64,000 nt of DNA from the NCBI RefSeq assembly GCF_914767665.1, contig NC_059503.1:33542001-33606000 (forward strand). Direction: 5' to 3'. Positions 36,499-47,206 of this stretch are shown one piece after another (positions within the stretch are counted from its first letter, which is position 1; each line of letters begins with the position of its first letter). Origin of the DNA: Harmonia axyridis (taxonomy: Eukaryota; Arthropoda; Insecta; Coleoptera; Coccinellidae). The notes under the pieces are model-generated. The model made no database searches and was not told the origin of the DNA. It worked only from the letters and a program-made list of their open reading frames with translations. Made by a program: the position numbers and the translations under genes.

Positions 36499-36705
36499 TT
36501 ACATCTCAGAGTTTTCTTCATTTTCCGGCTCCTCAGGAAGGGTGTAGACTCCGGTTAATACTACCCCTTCCAACACTTCTGGTATTTTTGTAGAGGTTAC
36601 TCCCTCCAAACCCATATCGGCAGACGTGGGAGTACCCGTACTAACCAGCGTCTCCTCTGTCAGATTCCTATGGTAAAAGTTGCTATTTTTCACATTGAAC
36701 TGTCA
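36499..36705 (-). CDS. In-frame open extension past the K2P stop (readthrough candidate)
   Basis: From the TGA at 36705-36703 the same frame continues for 67 sense codons to a TAA at 36499. The stop and next base read TGAC, then CAG. TGA followed by C is the leakiest stop context and is enriched among known insect readthrough genes. The extension starts QFNVKNSNFYHRNL, passes TGTPTSADMGLEGVTSTK and ends LPEEPENEENSEM. Its GC content and codon choice resemble the exon rather than the AT-rich flank. Alternatives are a premature stop in this allele, alternative splicing (an ACAG acceptor-like site sits on the stop) or a sequencing error. Confidence 0.55.
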
Positions 36706-37484
36706 TGAGGTTATATTGTAAGGGTCAGATACGTTGACGTCGTCAGAGAAGCTGTTGGAGCTGAGCTTAGGCAGCATCTTTTCCTGGTGGTGCCGCAGCC
36801 TATGCACTATCTCGTCGTGAACTACGTTGAAACACATGGCAGTCAGGGCCATTCCACTCACAATGTAGATTGAGCAAAACCAGATGGTGGCGTTGGAGTT
36901 GCTTCTGAACATCCGATCGTTGCCTGGTATCATGTTTCCGAAACCGATGGTTGTGAGACTCATGAAGCAGAAATAGAAGCCGTCTAGTAGGGACCAGTTC
37001 TCCAACCTGAAGAGAACAAAAGTTCCTATACAGATGTATATGAACATCATGCATAAACATAGGAGGACCGGCGCCAATATACTGCAACCGTGGATGGAGA
37101 TTTTAGATTCGTTATCGGTGGCGCTCAAACTGTCTAACTCTTTGAACATTCCTTCTTTGTTGGGGGAGTGGATACTGTTAGCATAAGTGTTGGATCTAAC
37201 GTAGAAAGGTTCTTGTAAACCTAGCTGCTGCTGCATCTCCATCTGTTGTCTCTTCCGCTTTTTTCTCCTTTCCTTTTCCAGCATCTTCTTCTCGTCGTAG
37301 CAGCAATAGCCACAGTTGGAGCACAAGCAGCAGCAGAGGGCTCTGGAAAATACACCTCTGGCGACTCTGCTGAGGATGGAGCCGATACTGGAGAGGTACA
37401 AAAGAGTGAGAGGGATTCCGAAGAGGGCATATATCATGGTAACGATTTTCCCTAGGTTTGTTTTCGGAGCTATACTTCCATAAC
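36703..37484 (-). CDS. K2P potassium channel, terminal coding exon
   Basis: Membrane leak channel with two pore loops per subunit, setting resting potential. The exon begins after a clean acceptor (TTGTTTTCTTTTTCAG) in the middle of pore 1, reading GYGSIAPKT. Transmembrane helix 2 follows (MIYALFGIPLTLLYLSSIGS). A cytoplasmic loop carries a cysteine cluster ALCCCLCSNCGYCC and a basic run ERRKKRKRQ. Helix 3 is PVLLCLCMMFIYICIGTFVL and pore 2 has the filter SLTTIGFGNMIPG. Helix 4 is IWFCSIYIVSGMALTAM and the tail starts VHDEIVHRLRHHQ. The upstream exons with helix 1 were not found in the window, so the first intron is either very long or those exons lie outside. The frame ends at TGA followed by C, with an open in-frame extension. 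Confidence 0.93.
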
Positions 37485-37499
37485 CTGAAAAAGAAAACA

Positions 37500-38903
37500 A
37501 TTTGAGTTGTGGAACATTATTGAATAATTGAGGTTTTTGGAATAAATTTTATTCAGCTTCTTGTGGAAAAAAGTTTTATTCGCAAATTAATCAGATGATC
37601 GATAGAGCAGTACATTGTGATTCTTTTATTTGAGAGGTTTATCCCATTCCAAATGGTTTCTATGTATTGATATTGTAGAAATCTGAAAATATTTTTAGGA
37701 GGAATATCATTGTCTCAAACACCAACATGCAAACTTTCAGCACAAAATTATGATTAGTTTTCCATAAACGTCTAATAGGCCATCGCGTTGAATCACCATA
37801 TAAACTGATGATAAATTTTGGAGGGAACAATATTGCCTTTCGATTTTGCTATTTGACCCTAGGAATAAATGAATAATGATGCGCTATTTGGGATAAACCT
37901 TTCAGATGATACGATATAGAGAAGGCAGCTAACCAATACATCGAGGGTCGAACCACTGACTAATTGAGCCGATCAATGAATCCGATAAAACACTAAATTA
38001 TTAACAGATCAATTAAGCTTTAGCATCACATCCACTGCTTTTGTTGACCTACGATAAAAGCCTGACCATCAGTAGTTTTTGATATGCGGTGTGCCGGTCG
38101 ATTTGTTCGGAGAGCATAGAATTTGTCACAAACTAAGGGAAATAGGACATTTTGGATATTTGTTCGGTTGGCATAACCACAAATGGACAATTAGGTGAAT
38201 ATTTATGAATGAAAACATACCAAACGTAAATTTCAGAGATCTACATCATTCCTGTTTACATGTTCACATCATCAGTTTTTTAAAGAATTGTAACATACTC
38301 CTCTCAACATTTATGTTTTAGGAAGAAGCAACCTAGATTCATTATGCAGAAGAAAGCCATTTACATTATGAGAAGAAGGAAGCTGATATCTGGCACTGAA
38401 ATCATGATGCTTATATGCAGCATTCAACAATTTGGCAATATACTGTATTATTTTCTGTGGTGTTAGTAGTCATAACAAAAATTTCTCTTGGAACAGAAAG
38501 GCTATTAGAATTAGAGCCATATGAAGCATGAAACCTCTGTCAATGTGATGAATTCTAAAGCCCAAATACCATGCTCACAATATTAATACCAAATAAGAAC
38601 TGAAAAGAAAAAGTCTACAGGATTACTTGGTTACGAGTAAGGTGAAGCTGTGTTAACGACATCGTGCTAGTTTTTGATGAAAGCAAAAATATCACAAAAA
38701 TATTTGCTCTAGCAGTTCCAGTTTCTGAGCTACAAGGTAATTTACAACTTTTGCTTTTCAGATTTTGTGGAATATATTAGTTAGTTAGTGACCCATTCTG
38801 AAAAAGAATTTGAAACTGAATGGATAGCTTGAAAATCACCATAAATTGATAAATTGGACAACTATTCACCAAGTGCTCAATGGTATCTTCTACACTACTA
38901 TGG
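37500..38903. other. Intron or upstream flank of the K2P gene
   Basis: AT-rich sequence directly upstream of the K2P exon acceptor, so it should be intron. No exon encoding helix 1 or the start of pore 1 was recognised. Confidence 0.5.
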
Positions 38904-39790
38904 AACAAATTCATTTTTAGCTAAACAGACCATTTTAAGGAATAATCCTGAAAAACGTCTATTTTTGATTTTAATTTACCGTATTTTAAAATAATAATCT
39001 AATATATAGGGTGAATTACTTTCGAGTAATGACGTCACCGTCATTTTTTTTCAAATGGAACACCCCCATTTTGTCTCAATTTTCCGATTAGGTACTCTAG
39101 CTGAGCTGATTCCAAAAATGTATCACATGTTGATTCCAATTGGTACAGGGTGGACAAAAATACAATTGTTTTGTGTGTGCTTATAAAATTACGCGTAACA
39201 TTCTTTATTAGTTAAATTAACAATAGGTATTATAAAAAATACTTATTGTCTAGCGGCAATAAACAAATAACGACATTTCAGAAAAAACTAGAACTATGTT
39301 TTTTTAAATTGATAAGAAGTAACTTATTTCATATTCTGTCTGCTAGACCACAAGTATAACCGAACATGTTTGGAAACAGCTCGTTTTTTAGTAATCTAAA
39401 AATGTAACAAACTACAGGGTGTTACATTCAAACCAATTGCCGCTAGAAAATAAGTAATTTTGATAAAATTGTTAATTTAACTAATAAAGAATGTTACGCG
39501 TTATTTTATGAGCATACACAAAACTATTGTCCACCCTGTACCAATTGGAATCAACATGTGATACATATTTGGAATCAGCTTAGCTAGAGTAATCGGAAAA
39601 TTGAGACAAAATGGGGAGTTCTATTTAAAAAAAATGACGGTGACGTCATTACTCGAAAGTAATTCACCCTATATATTAAATTATTATCGTATTATTACCG
39701 TATTTTAAAATACGGTCAATTAATATCAAAAATCGACGTGTTCCAGGATTATTTCTTAAAATGGTCTGTTTAGCTAAAAATGAATTCGTT
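38904..39790. mobile_element. Large foldback element
   Basis: Arms of roughly 380 bp pair from ACAAATTCATTTTTAGCTAA at the left to TTAGCTAAAAATGAATTCGT at the right. A nested pair GGTGAATTACTTTCGAGTAA (about 39010) and TTACTCGAAAGTAATTCACC (about 39648) is flanked by TATA on both sides and may be an inner mariner-type MITE with TA target sites. No coding capacity. A fragment of the same family lies at 26912-26998. Confidence 0.8.
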
Positions 39791-39812
39791 TCATACTTTA
39801 CGGATACAGTGT

Positions 39813-40027
39813 ATATTTCATATTGCAACTTGAATATGTTAACTCGTAAACTCCTGACTTACTTGTATTTGGGGTTGAGTCTTTTGGATTGAACAACAAC
39901 GATGACATTTTATTTATAATAAAATAAAATGTCAACGTTGTTGTTCAATGCAAAAGACTCAACCCCAAATACAAGTAAGTCAGGAGTTTATGAGTTAACA
40001 TAATATTCAACTTGTTATATGAAATAT
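39813..40027. repeat. 215-bp near-perfect palindrome
   Basis: Left arm text AACTCCTGACTTACTTGTAT pairs with ATACAAGTAAGTCAGGAGTT on the right; the centre is TTATTTATAATAAAATAA near 39917. The right arm encodes part of a Penelope-like element and the left arm is its inverted copy. Confidence 0.92.
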
Positions 40028-40310
40028 ATAGGACAAACAGGACGTCCATTCAAAACTAGTATTAATGAACATTGAATATATTTATCCAAAAATAAGCGAC
40101 TCTCCACCTTTGCGACACATTGTTTAGATAATAATCATCCTTTCCCTACAATTGATAATATAAAAATAATACATGTAGAATCAAAAGGCAGAAAACTGAA
40201 CTATTTAGAATCTATTGAAATTTATAAATTGTTGAACAGAATAAGTTTTAAAATTATGAACGAACAAACAGAACTCTGTTATTCTAAAATATTCAATGCT
40301 TTCAAATAAT
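39920..40310 (+). pseudogene. Penelope-like element, GIY-YIG endonuclease remnant
   Basis: Plus-strand reading KDSTPNTSKSGVYELT at about 39953, then KYIGQTGRPFKTSINEH at about 40023, THCLDNNHPF at about 40119 and GRKLNYLESIEIYKLL at about 40190. This is the C-terminal GIY-YIG endonuclease domain of Penelope-like retroelements, which nicks the target DNA. Two stops interrupt the text and the reverse transcriptase is missing. Penelope insertions often carry inverted terminal segments; the palindrome at 39813-40027 fits that habit. Confidence 0.8.
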
Positions 40311-40619
40311 TCCTGGAAGTTAGATAACGGTCTAAAATGTTCGCTATCTACCGAATATAGCCTCTTTCCTGGGTTTTCCCAAGTGGGTACCACTTTTTTT
40401 CCTTTTTTTCATAAATGTTCCGTACAATTTGTAGAATCTTCACAGTGTCCGAAGATGAACTAGAATAAGTTAGAAACCGCGGTTACACAATGTAATCCTT
40501 AAATTGTTATTTCAATTTGATTGGTAGTAAAACTAATTAGTAATAAAAACTTGTTTTTATATTTTTGTTGGTTATAACATGTTTATAAACAGAGACCCCG
40601 CGATATAACACCACTGAAA
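40311..40619. other. No recognised feature
   Basis: Short AT-rich gap after the Penelope remnant. Confidence 0.4.
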
Positions 40620-41090
40620 TAAATCAACAACCTTCCCAACGTAATAATCGGCCCTCAAGAACGTAATGAAAGTCATAACTCAAAACCCAGACTCCGGAAG
40701 AAACGGAAGATAAAAGGACATCATATTTTCCGGCGAGGCAAAAAATTAAAATTGTTTCGAACAAAGTTCGAGAAGTCCTCGGCGTGGGAACCCTCGCGCC
40801 GCCCCGCAACCGCCGCCTTCCGGAAAAATGGCCCTTGTCACGACCCGTCTCCGGTCCTCATCGGCTAATTTCCAATTATCTGGCCATCTGACCCGTGACG
40901 ACATCAGAATTCGAACATATTTCACTTCTGTGGGGTCGGGAAAAATCCTCGACGAAAATCACTTGTCGCTCTGGCGGATGCTGCGAAGCGTCGTTCTGCA
41001 CCATTTTCGCCACTCTCTTTCAACCGGTTGGCAAATTAAGGAGTTCCCGGCTTCGCTTCGACTTTAATTAGGCTAATTTCCACGGGAAAA
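40620..41090. promoter_or_regulatory. GC-rich island, possible enhancer
   Basis: Markedly GC-rich for this window, with GGAACCCTCGCGCCGCCCCGC at about 40790. TAATTAGG near 41067 and GGCTAATTTCC twice (40862, 41073) are homeodomain-like words. A 79-codon frame has no recognisable match. A regulatory element or unmethylated island is the simplest reading; this is inference. Confidence 0.3.
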
Positions 41091-41381
41091 AATCAATGAT
41101 CCATCCACGCTGAATGAATAGATTTTACGGGCTCTTATATTGTGGGACGTGCTATTGATTGATTTCAAGTAGTTGGTATGATCAGGACTGAAGGAACTCC
41201 TATTTCTGTTTATTTCTCTCTATGGAAATACCATTGGAATAGCACGATGAAACAATGTCCACTGATTGAATTCACCCTAGAATTCGGCTATTAATATTGA
41301 TTGAAAGAATTGTGATTTTCGAATAGTCATACCCATTTGTGCCAGTTGTCCACAGATGCGAGGACGTCACGAATAATATTT

Positions 41382-42725
41382 TTTTAATAATAATAATAAT
41401 AATAAAAAATAACCTTTATTGATCCCATAAGACATACAAATATGTATAAAATAAGTCAAAGTGAAAAAAGTAAAGAAAAATCAATCCTAATACTATAACT
41501 AAGTAAGAAATAGGTTTCTATCAGCTAGATATTCACTAATGGAATAATAGCATTTTTTAAGCAATTCACATTTTACCAATTTCTTGAACCTTATTACACT
41601 CAACAGTTTAATAGAAACAGGTAAATGGTTGTACAAAATAATTGCCTGGTAAATAGGAGAACATTCAAATTTAGTTGTTGCATGAGCTGGAATACATAAA
41701 TTTGTAATATTTCTGGTGGAATAGTGATGGAAACCTGATAATTTAACCATTAATTGTTCATGTTCCTTTTCATAAATTAAACATCTGTAGATATATAAAC
41801 TAGGAAGAGTAAAAAGTTTATATCTTCCAAAAAAAGGCTTACATGAATCACGTGAATTCAAGTTGAAAATTAAACGTAATATCCTCTTTTGAGCCACAAT
41901 TATAATTAAGAAAGCAATAAACCAAACTATAATAAATACTTGAAATGGACTCTATGGATAACGAGTCTTTAATTCTGCTGATAGCGTAATAAGAAGTAAG
42001 AACTACCCAATATTTTACAAACTGACTCGACTTGGTGATCCCATCGCAGAGAACAGTCCAAGTGTATTCCCAAAAACTTAACAGTATCTCTGGAAGTTAC
42101 TTGATCACCCAAACATCCCAATACCAAACGATCCGTATAAGAGTTGCGAATGCGAAAGTATATACATTCAGTCTTGTTGATATTTAAAATCAAACCATTT
42201 GAGTGACACCACTCCACAAGCTTGCAAATAAGTTTATTACATATTGCCGTGAGTTCATCAGGACTCTGTGCTGAGATCGCCATCGACGTGTCATCAGCAA
42301 ATATAGACAGGATACCTGGATCAATATAATCCGGTAGATCGTTTATAAACAAAAGAAATAGGAGCGGTCCCAGCACAGAGACCTGAGGAACTCCTAAATT
42401 AATTTTACATGAAGGGGACGAAGCAGCACCCACTCTAACAGTCATATTACGATTAGTGATGAAACTAGTCACCCACTCAAGAAATATGCCACGAAAACCT
42501 ACATTATATAGCTTACTCTCTATGAACTCACATGAGAGAACATCGAAAGCACGTGACAAATCAAAAAAGAGCCCTGCAACGAAAAGCCCCTCGTCTAATT
42601 TTTTATAAATGAAGTTGACAAATGAAAAGGAAGCTGTTTGAGTGGACCTACCTTCTCTGAATATCAGTTTTCTCTGATGACCAACTTTGATTGCAGTATC
42701 TTCTAATTCGTTTAATATTTACTAC
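41382..42725 (-). pseudogene. CR1/Jockey-like LINE, 3' half
   Basis: Minus-strand ORF2 fragment. From about 42700: KLIFREGRSTQTASFSFVNF, then LFFDLSRAFDVLSCEF with the first catalytic aspartate. LGVPQVSVLGPLLFLLFIND and SIFADDTSMAI supply the other palm motifs. The reading is open from about 42725 to 41970; PQGS has become PQVS. After one stop, MAQKRILRLIFNLNSRDSCK to 41499 is the C-terminal domain. The 3' end is a (TTA)n tail at about 41382-41405, as in CR1-group elements. The 5' half with the endonuclease is truncated. Confidence 0.85.
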
Positions 42726-42799
42726 GCAACAATCATCGAATAATTATACGCATTTCATTCGCTTCCAATATGCCCATATTCAGGTGGAAATTAATAAAA

Positions 42800-43658
42800 A
42801 CTAAATGAGTTTGCTTATCGGTCAGAGAAGCACTTGAGGAGTGAATAAAACCATTATAAAATGGATGTATGAGATGCTGAAGACGAGAAGAGCTGAGACA
42901 CAGGTGGGTAATCAAACCACCTCTGTTGAAGCCACTCGAGGAACACCTCAAGGGGAAGTAATATCTTCCTTTCTATGGAGCCTAGTAGTGGATGAATTAC
43001 TCAACAGACTCATAGAGCTTGGCTTCAACTTTAAAAGCTATGCAGACGATATAGTCTTAATAGTTGAAAGAAATTCGAGAGCACCTTATGCAACTTAATG
43101 CAGGAGGGTCTTAGAATAATTGAACAATGGTGCTTGTCAGTGGAGTTGAATATACACCTATCCAAGACCACAGTAATCCGGAAAAGGAAACTTCCAGCTA
43201 TGAAATCCCTTTCTCTAAACGGAGACATCATAAAGTGGAAATCAAATATCGGGGAATAACACTAGACAGCAAACTTCTGTGGTGAAAACACATTGAGGTT
43301 ACGGCTAACAAAGCCACAAAGGCCTTGATGGCGTGAAGACGTTTGGCTGGTAAGACTAGGGAATGTAACCCAAAAATACTGCGATGGATGTACGTCATGA
43401 TTTTGAGGCCGATAATAACCTATGGAGCAATAGTCTGGCATGTTAGAGCAAGTCAGCCAGCACGAGAAAAACCCTTGATACAATACAAAGGTTAGCCTGA
43501 GTTTGTATCACTGAAGCTATGAGATGGTGCCCAACTAGGGCATTGGAGATCATCACAGATCTCACACCTCTTCATCTAGTAATAAATAAAGTGGCCTATG
43601 AGGCCACTCTAAGACTATCTAGGGAATGTACCGGCAATGAGGGAATTAGGAATAAGAG
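42800..43658 (+). pseudogene. LINE with RNase H (copy B), left part
   Basis: The frame at 42841-43098 reads NKTIIKWMYEMLKTRRAETQ, RGTPQGEVISSFLWSLVVDE and FNFKSYADDIVLIVERN, the reverse-transcriptase palm with both conserved motifs. It continues with stops through ILRWMYVMILRPIITYGAIV (about 43378) and ALEII-like text (about 43540). At 43658 the Mutator-like MITE interrupts it; the right part is 44331-44857. It is homologous to copy A at 13380-14270. Confidence 0.85.
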
Positions 43659-44321
43659 ACCTCGGTAAGGTTAGCTCCCGGCCGGCCAGCTCCAAGGGAA
43701 CCATTCATTCCATCACGGTCAAACACACTTTCGTCATTTTCGATTTTTTGATTTAATTTCTGGATGTGTGAACGTAATAAAATTATGTTCATCTTATAGA
43801 GAAATGAAAGATCTAGCGAAGAGCAATTTTTCGATCACATAGGCTACATTTAGGGCTTGATCTCAGGATGGAATTGAGGAATTTCAAGCTGGCCAAAGAG
43901 ATATTCGTGATTTTTATATTTTTCGAATGAGCGGCTAAGAATAGATTTGAGTTAATATCAGAGAGGAATATGAAGGCTATAAAATATAAATTTATCGTTC
44001 ACATTGGTTACTCCCTTAGGGGTCACCCTTAGGCCCAGCTCCAAGACCTGAATTGTATGATCGCATGCCGGCCTGATAGTTTTTCGTGATTTTCATGTTC
44101 AGGTCATTCCATCCTGAAATTAAGCCCTATATGTAGCCTATGTGATCGAAAAATTGCTCCTTGCTAGATCTTTCATTTCTGTATAAGATGAACCTAATTT
44201 TATTACGTTCACACATCCAGAAATTAAATCAAAAAATCGAAAATGATGAAAGTGTGTTTGACCGTGGTGGAATGAATGGTTCCCGTGGAGCTGGCCGGCC
44301 GGGAGCTAACCTTACCGAGGT
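43659..44321. mobile_element. Mutator-like MITE with long TIRs and 9-bp TSD
   Basis: Starts ACCTCGGTAAGGTTAGCTCC and ends with its reverse complement; the arms pair for about 220 bp. GAATAAGAG is duplicated on both sides (43650-43658 and 44322-44330). A 9-bp duplication with long inverted repeats fits the Mutator superfamily. The homologous LINE copy at about 13455-13480 reads straight through the site with one AGAGAGCCTG, so the insertion boundaries are confirmed by an empty-site paralogue. No coding capacity in 663 bp. Confidence 0.9.
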
Positions 44322-44330
44322 GAATAAGAG

Positions 44331-44857
44331 AGCCTGGTCCTTCTTGACTAATTATATACTATCAGCGAACCTTCCCAGTGACGGGATGATAAAAAAAAAT
44401 TAGCATCGAAAAAACATTCATTACGATATTAAGTAGAAAAGAAGATTGGGAAAAGGAGTCTACAATTCCAGTTTTTGAAAAAAAATAACATCAAATGGTA
44501 TACAGATGGTTCCAAAACCACGACGGGGACTGACGCTGGAGTATTCGGGACTGGTACCAAATACTCAATATCGCTTGGCCACTGTCCAAGTGTCTTTTAT
44601 GCAGAGATATGTACTTGCAATAGAAATATGTGTAGAAATTAACATAGCAAGAAACTATCGAAAATGTGATATAGCGATACATTCCAATAGTCAGGCTGCA
44701 ATTGAAGCACTGAGCTAACATATCGTCGATTCTAAGATGGTATTGGAGTGCCGAATAAAACTTAATGAAATAGGTAAGAATAACAGGGTCTTTTCAATCT
44801 GGGTTCCCGGCCACTCGGGAGGGAATGAATAGACCAACACACTTGCCAGAAAAGGAG
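44331..44857 (+). pseudogene. LINE with RNase H (copy B), right part
   Basis: Continues copy B after the MITE. WYTDGSKTTTGTDAGVFGTG at about 44499 is the RNase H start. YRKCDIAIHSNSQAAIEALS at about 44659 follows in another frame. The VPGHSG-like text and TLARKGAG close to 44850 are the end of the RNase H domain. Homology stops at 44857 where another transposon end begins. Confidence 0.8.
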
Positions 44858-45252
44858 CAGGGCCGTCGCTAGCCAAACTGCCGCCCTAGGCACAGACCCA
44901 ATTTGCCGCCCTACAGAATTCGTTTTCAAAGATTTAGTGTGGAAGTGTGAAAAACTTCACACTCTTTTAAAAAAGTATTTTGGGAAACAAAAAATGTATT
45001 TTGAATGTAATTATTTTTGATGGATTCCAATTTTAATACAATAGATGATTTAGGATAAGTGGAATGTAAAAAAATAAACGTGGTCAACTGAATTCTCATG
45101 AATAAATGATAAAATCGAGGATAAAATATATGCATTGAATTCATGTTTCAGATCCTTATGATGACTATGACTACCTATAACGCTCGAACATTTCCTTTTT
45201 TTTTTGATATGATTAAATTAAACAACCGAATGATACGAATGAACAATTATTA
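44858..45252. repeat. hAT-type end, truncated
   Basis: CAGGGCCGTCGCTAGCCAAA followed by CTGCCGCCCTAGGCACAG is typical text for an end of hAT-related repeats. No opposite end was seen before the mariner at 45255; the rest is AT-rich and unassigned. Confidence 0.55.
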
Positions 45253-45807
45253 TACAGGGTGTCCTGTAAAGACCACGTCAAACCGAGGGAGAATGTAGAT
45301 CAAAGGATAGCCCACCTGCTATGACAAAATTCCCATTATAAAAGTCTTACCGTTTTCAACATATTTTTTTTTTTTGAAAATAATGAATTTTTTCCCCTTC
45401 CAATAGTTTTGCCCTTACGGTTGGTACAATTTTACATCTTTTTGGTTAATTTTTTCTGTAAAATATTGCTGAAGAATGATTTCAACGTTTACATTAAAAA
45501 CATCCTCCGAAAATTTTAAAGGGGGGGCTATGAGAAATATTTTTATTGGAAATTTTGGTAGTGGCTTATTTTGTTCATAAAGTTTAGGACATCGTAGTGA
45601 AAAAAAAATATACCGAGCTACTGCTGCACATTACACCAATAAATTGTCTATTTTATAGTGATTTCAAAGAGGTATCACACAAGTCATTTGTTATTCAAAA
45701 AAAAAAAAAGATATGGCTGTTTTTATCCAAATGGGTACGTTTCTGACAAAATCAAGTTTGTCAATTCTGTTAAGAAATTTTCGATGTTGCATTACTTAGT
45801 GAACAAT

Positions 45808-46070
45808 GGCAATTGTTTACGTGCGAAAATATAATTCGCATAATTATTCACCTCAACGAAATTCAATTTTGCCGGCAAATTTTGGAAAACATCATGCAGA
45901 TCCAGATTTTTTCAATAAGATCATTTGGAGCGACGAGTCTTTCTGTACCAAGGATGGGTACATGAAGACCTAAATCCTCTGGACTTTCAATATTGGGGCT
46001 GCCTAAAAGACAAAGTATACGCAACACCCATACGTGATGAAGCCGAATTGCGGATGCGTTCTCTCAATTC
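45808..46070 (+). pseudogene. Inverted partner of the mariner transposase, internally deleted
   Basis: Plus-strand copy of the same coding region. It reads NSHNYSPQRNSILPANFGKH and IIWSDESFCTKDG, then jumps to LNPLDFQYWGCLKDKVYATP, losing the second aspartate block, and ends at ELRMR. The direct continuation into inverted sequence shows the duplication arose within the gene. Confidence 0.75.
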
Positions 46071-46657
46071 GGCTTCATCACGTATGGGTGTTGCGTATAC
46101 TTTGTCTTTAGGCAGCCCCAATAATAAAAGTCCATAGGATTTAGGTCAGGTGAACGAGGAGGCCACAAAATTTCACCTTCTCTTCCAATCCACCGGTGGG
46201 GATAAGTTCTATTCAAATGTGCGCTAACTTCGAGTCCGTAATGTGCTGGGCATCCATCATGTTGAAACCACAGACTACGTCGCAGCGCCAGTAGCACATC
46301 TTCCAATAAAATGGGCAGCTGGTTGGTTAAAATTTCCAAATAATTGTTTGCGTTCAGTGATGGCGGCAGTTCGATCGGGCCCAAAATTACACCATTAAAT
46401 ATTCCAGTCCATAAATTGATCTTGAATCGATATTGTGATCTATTTTCTCTCACCTCGTGTGGATTTATGATATTCCAGCTATGCAAATTGTGGAGATTCA
46501 TGTACCAATCCTTGGTACAGAAAGACTCGTCGCTCCAAATGATCTTATTAAAAAAACCTGGATCTGCATGATGTTTTCCAAAATTTGCCGGCAAAATTGA
46601 ATTTCGTTGAGGTGAATAATTATGCGAGTAATATTTTCGCACGTAAACAATTGTCAT
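46064..46657 (-). pseudogene. Mariner transposase fragment, DD41D-like spacing
   Basis: 197 open codons on the minus strand, truncated at the palindrome seam. NKIIWSDESF carries the first aspartate and LWFQHDGCPAHYGLEV the second. WPPRSPDLNPMDFYYWGCLK carries the third, 41 residues after the second, which suggests the DD41D group of the Tc1/mariner superfamily. The N-terminal DNA-binding domain is missing: the open frame starts just upstream of YVRKYYSHNYSPQRNS. Cut-and-paste transposition would need the complete protein from elsewhere. Confidence 0.82.
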
Positions 46658-47206
46658 TGTTCACTAAGTAATGCAACATCGAAGATTTCTTAACAGAATT
46701 GACGAACTTGATTTAGTCAGAAACGTACCCATTTGGATAAAAACAGCCATATCTTTTTTCTTTGAATTACAAATGACTTGTGTGATACCTCTTTGAAATC
46801 ACTATAAAATAGACAATTTATTGGTGTTATGTGCAGTAGTAGCTTGGTACATTTTTTTTCCACTACGATGTCCTAAACTTTATAAACAAAATAATCCACT
46901 ACCAAAATTTCCAATAAAAATATTTCTCATAGCCCCCCTTTAAAATTTTCGAAGGATGTTTTTAATGTAAACGTTGAAATCATTCTTCAGCAATATTTCA
47001 CAGAAAAAATTAACCAGAAAGATGTAAAATTTTACCAACCGTAAGGGAAAAACTATTGAAAGGGGCAAAAATTCATTATTTTCAAAAAAAAAAAATATCT
47101 CGAAAACGGTAAGACTTTTATAATGGGAATTTTGTCATAGCAGGTGGGTTATCCTTTGATCTACAATCCCCCTCGGTTTGACGTGGTCTTTACGGGACAC
47201 CCTGTA

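Larger units (their letters stand above)
45255..47204. mobile_element. Palindromic mariner element
   Basis: Both ends start CAGGGTGTCC and are flanked by TA (45253-45254 and 47205-47206), as for Tc1/mariner insertion. The two halves are inverted copies of the same 5' portion of one element: about 680 bp of leader plus the start of the transposase. They meet at a seam near 46055 (AATTCGGCTTCATCACGT and its complement). The left half has an internal deletion in the transposase and the right half does not. The 3' part of a normal element is absent from both. Confidence 0.88.

Noticed and set aside
36800..37455. Several overlapping frames on both strands in the K2P exon
   Set aside because: Shadow frames of the channel coding sequence; the channel frame carries all pore and helix motifs.
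46344..46571. 75-codon plus-strand frame
   Set aside because: Antisense shadow of the mariner transposase.
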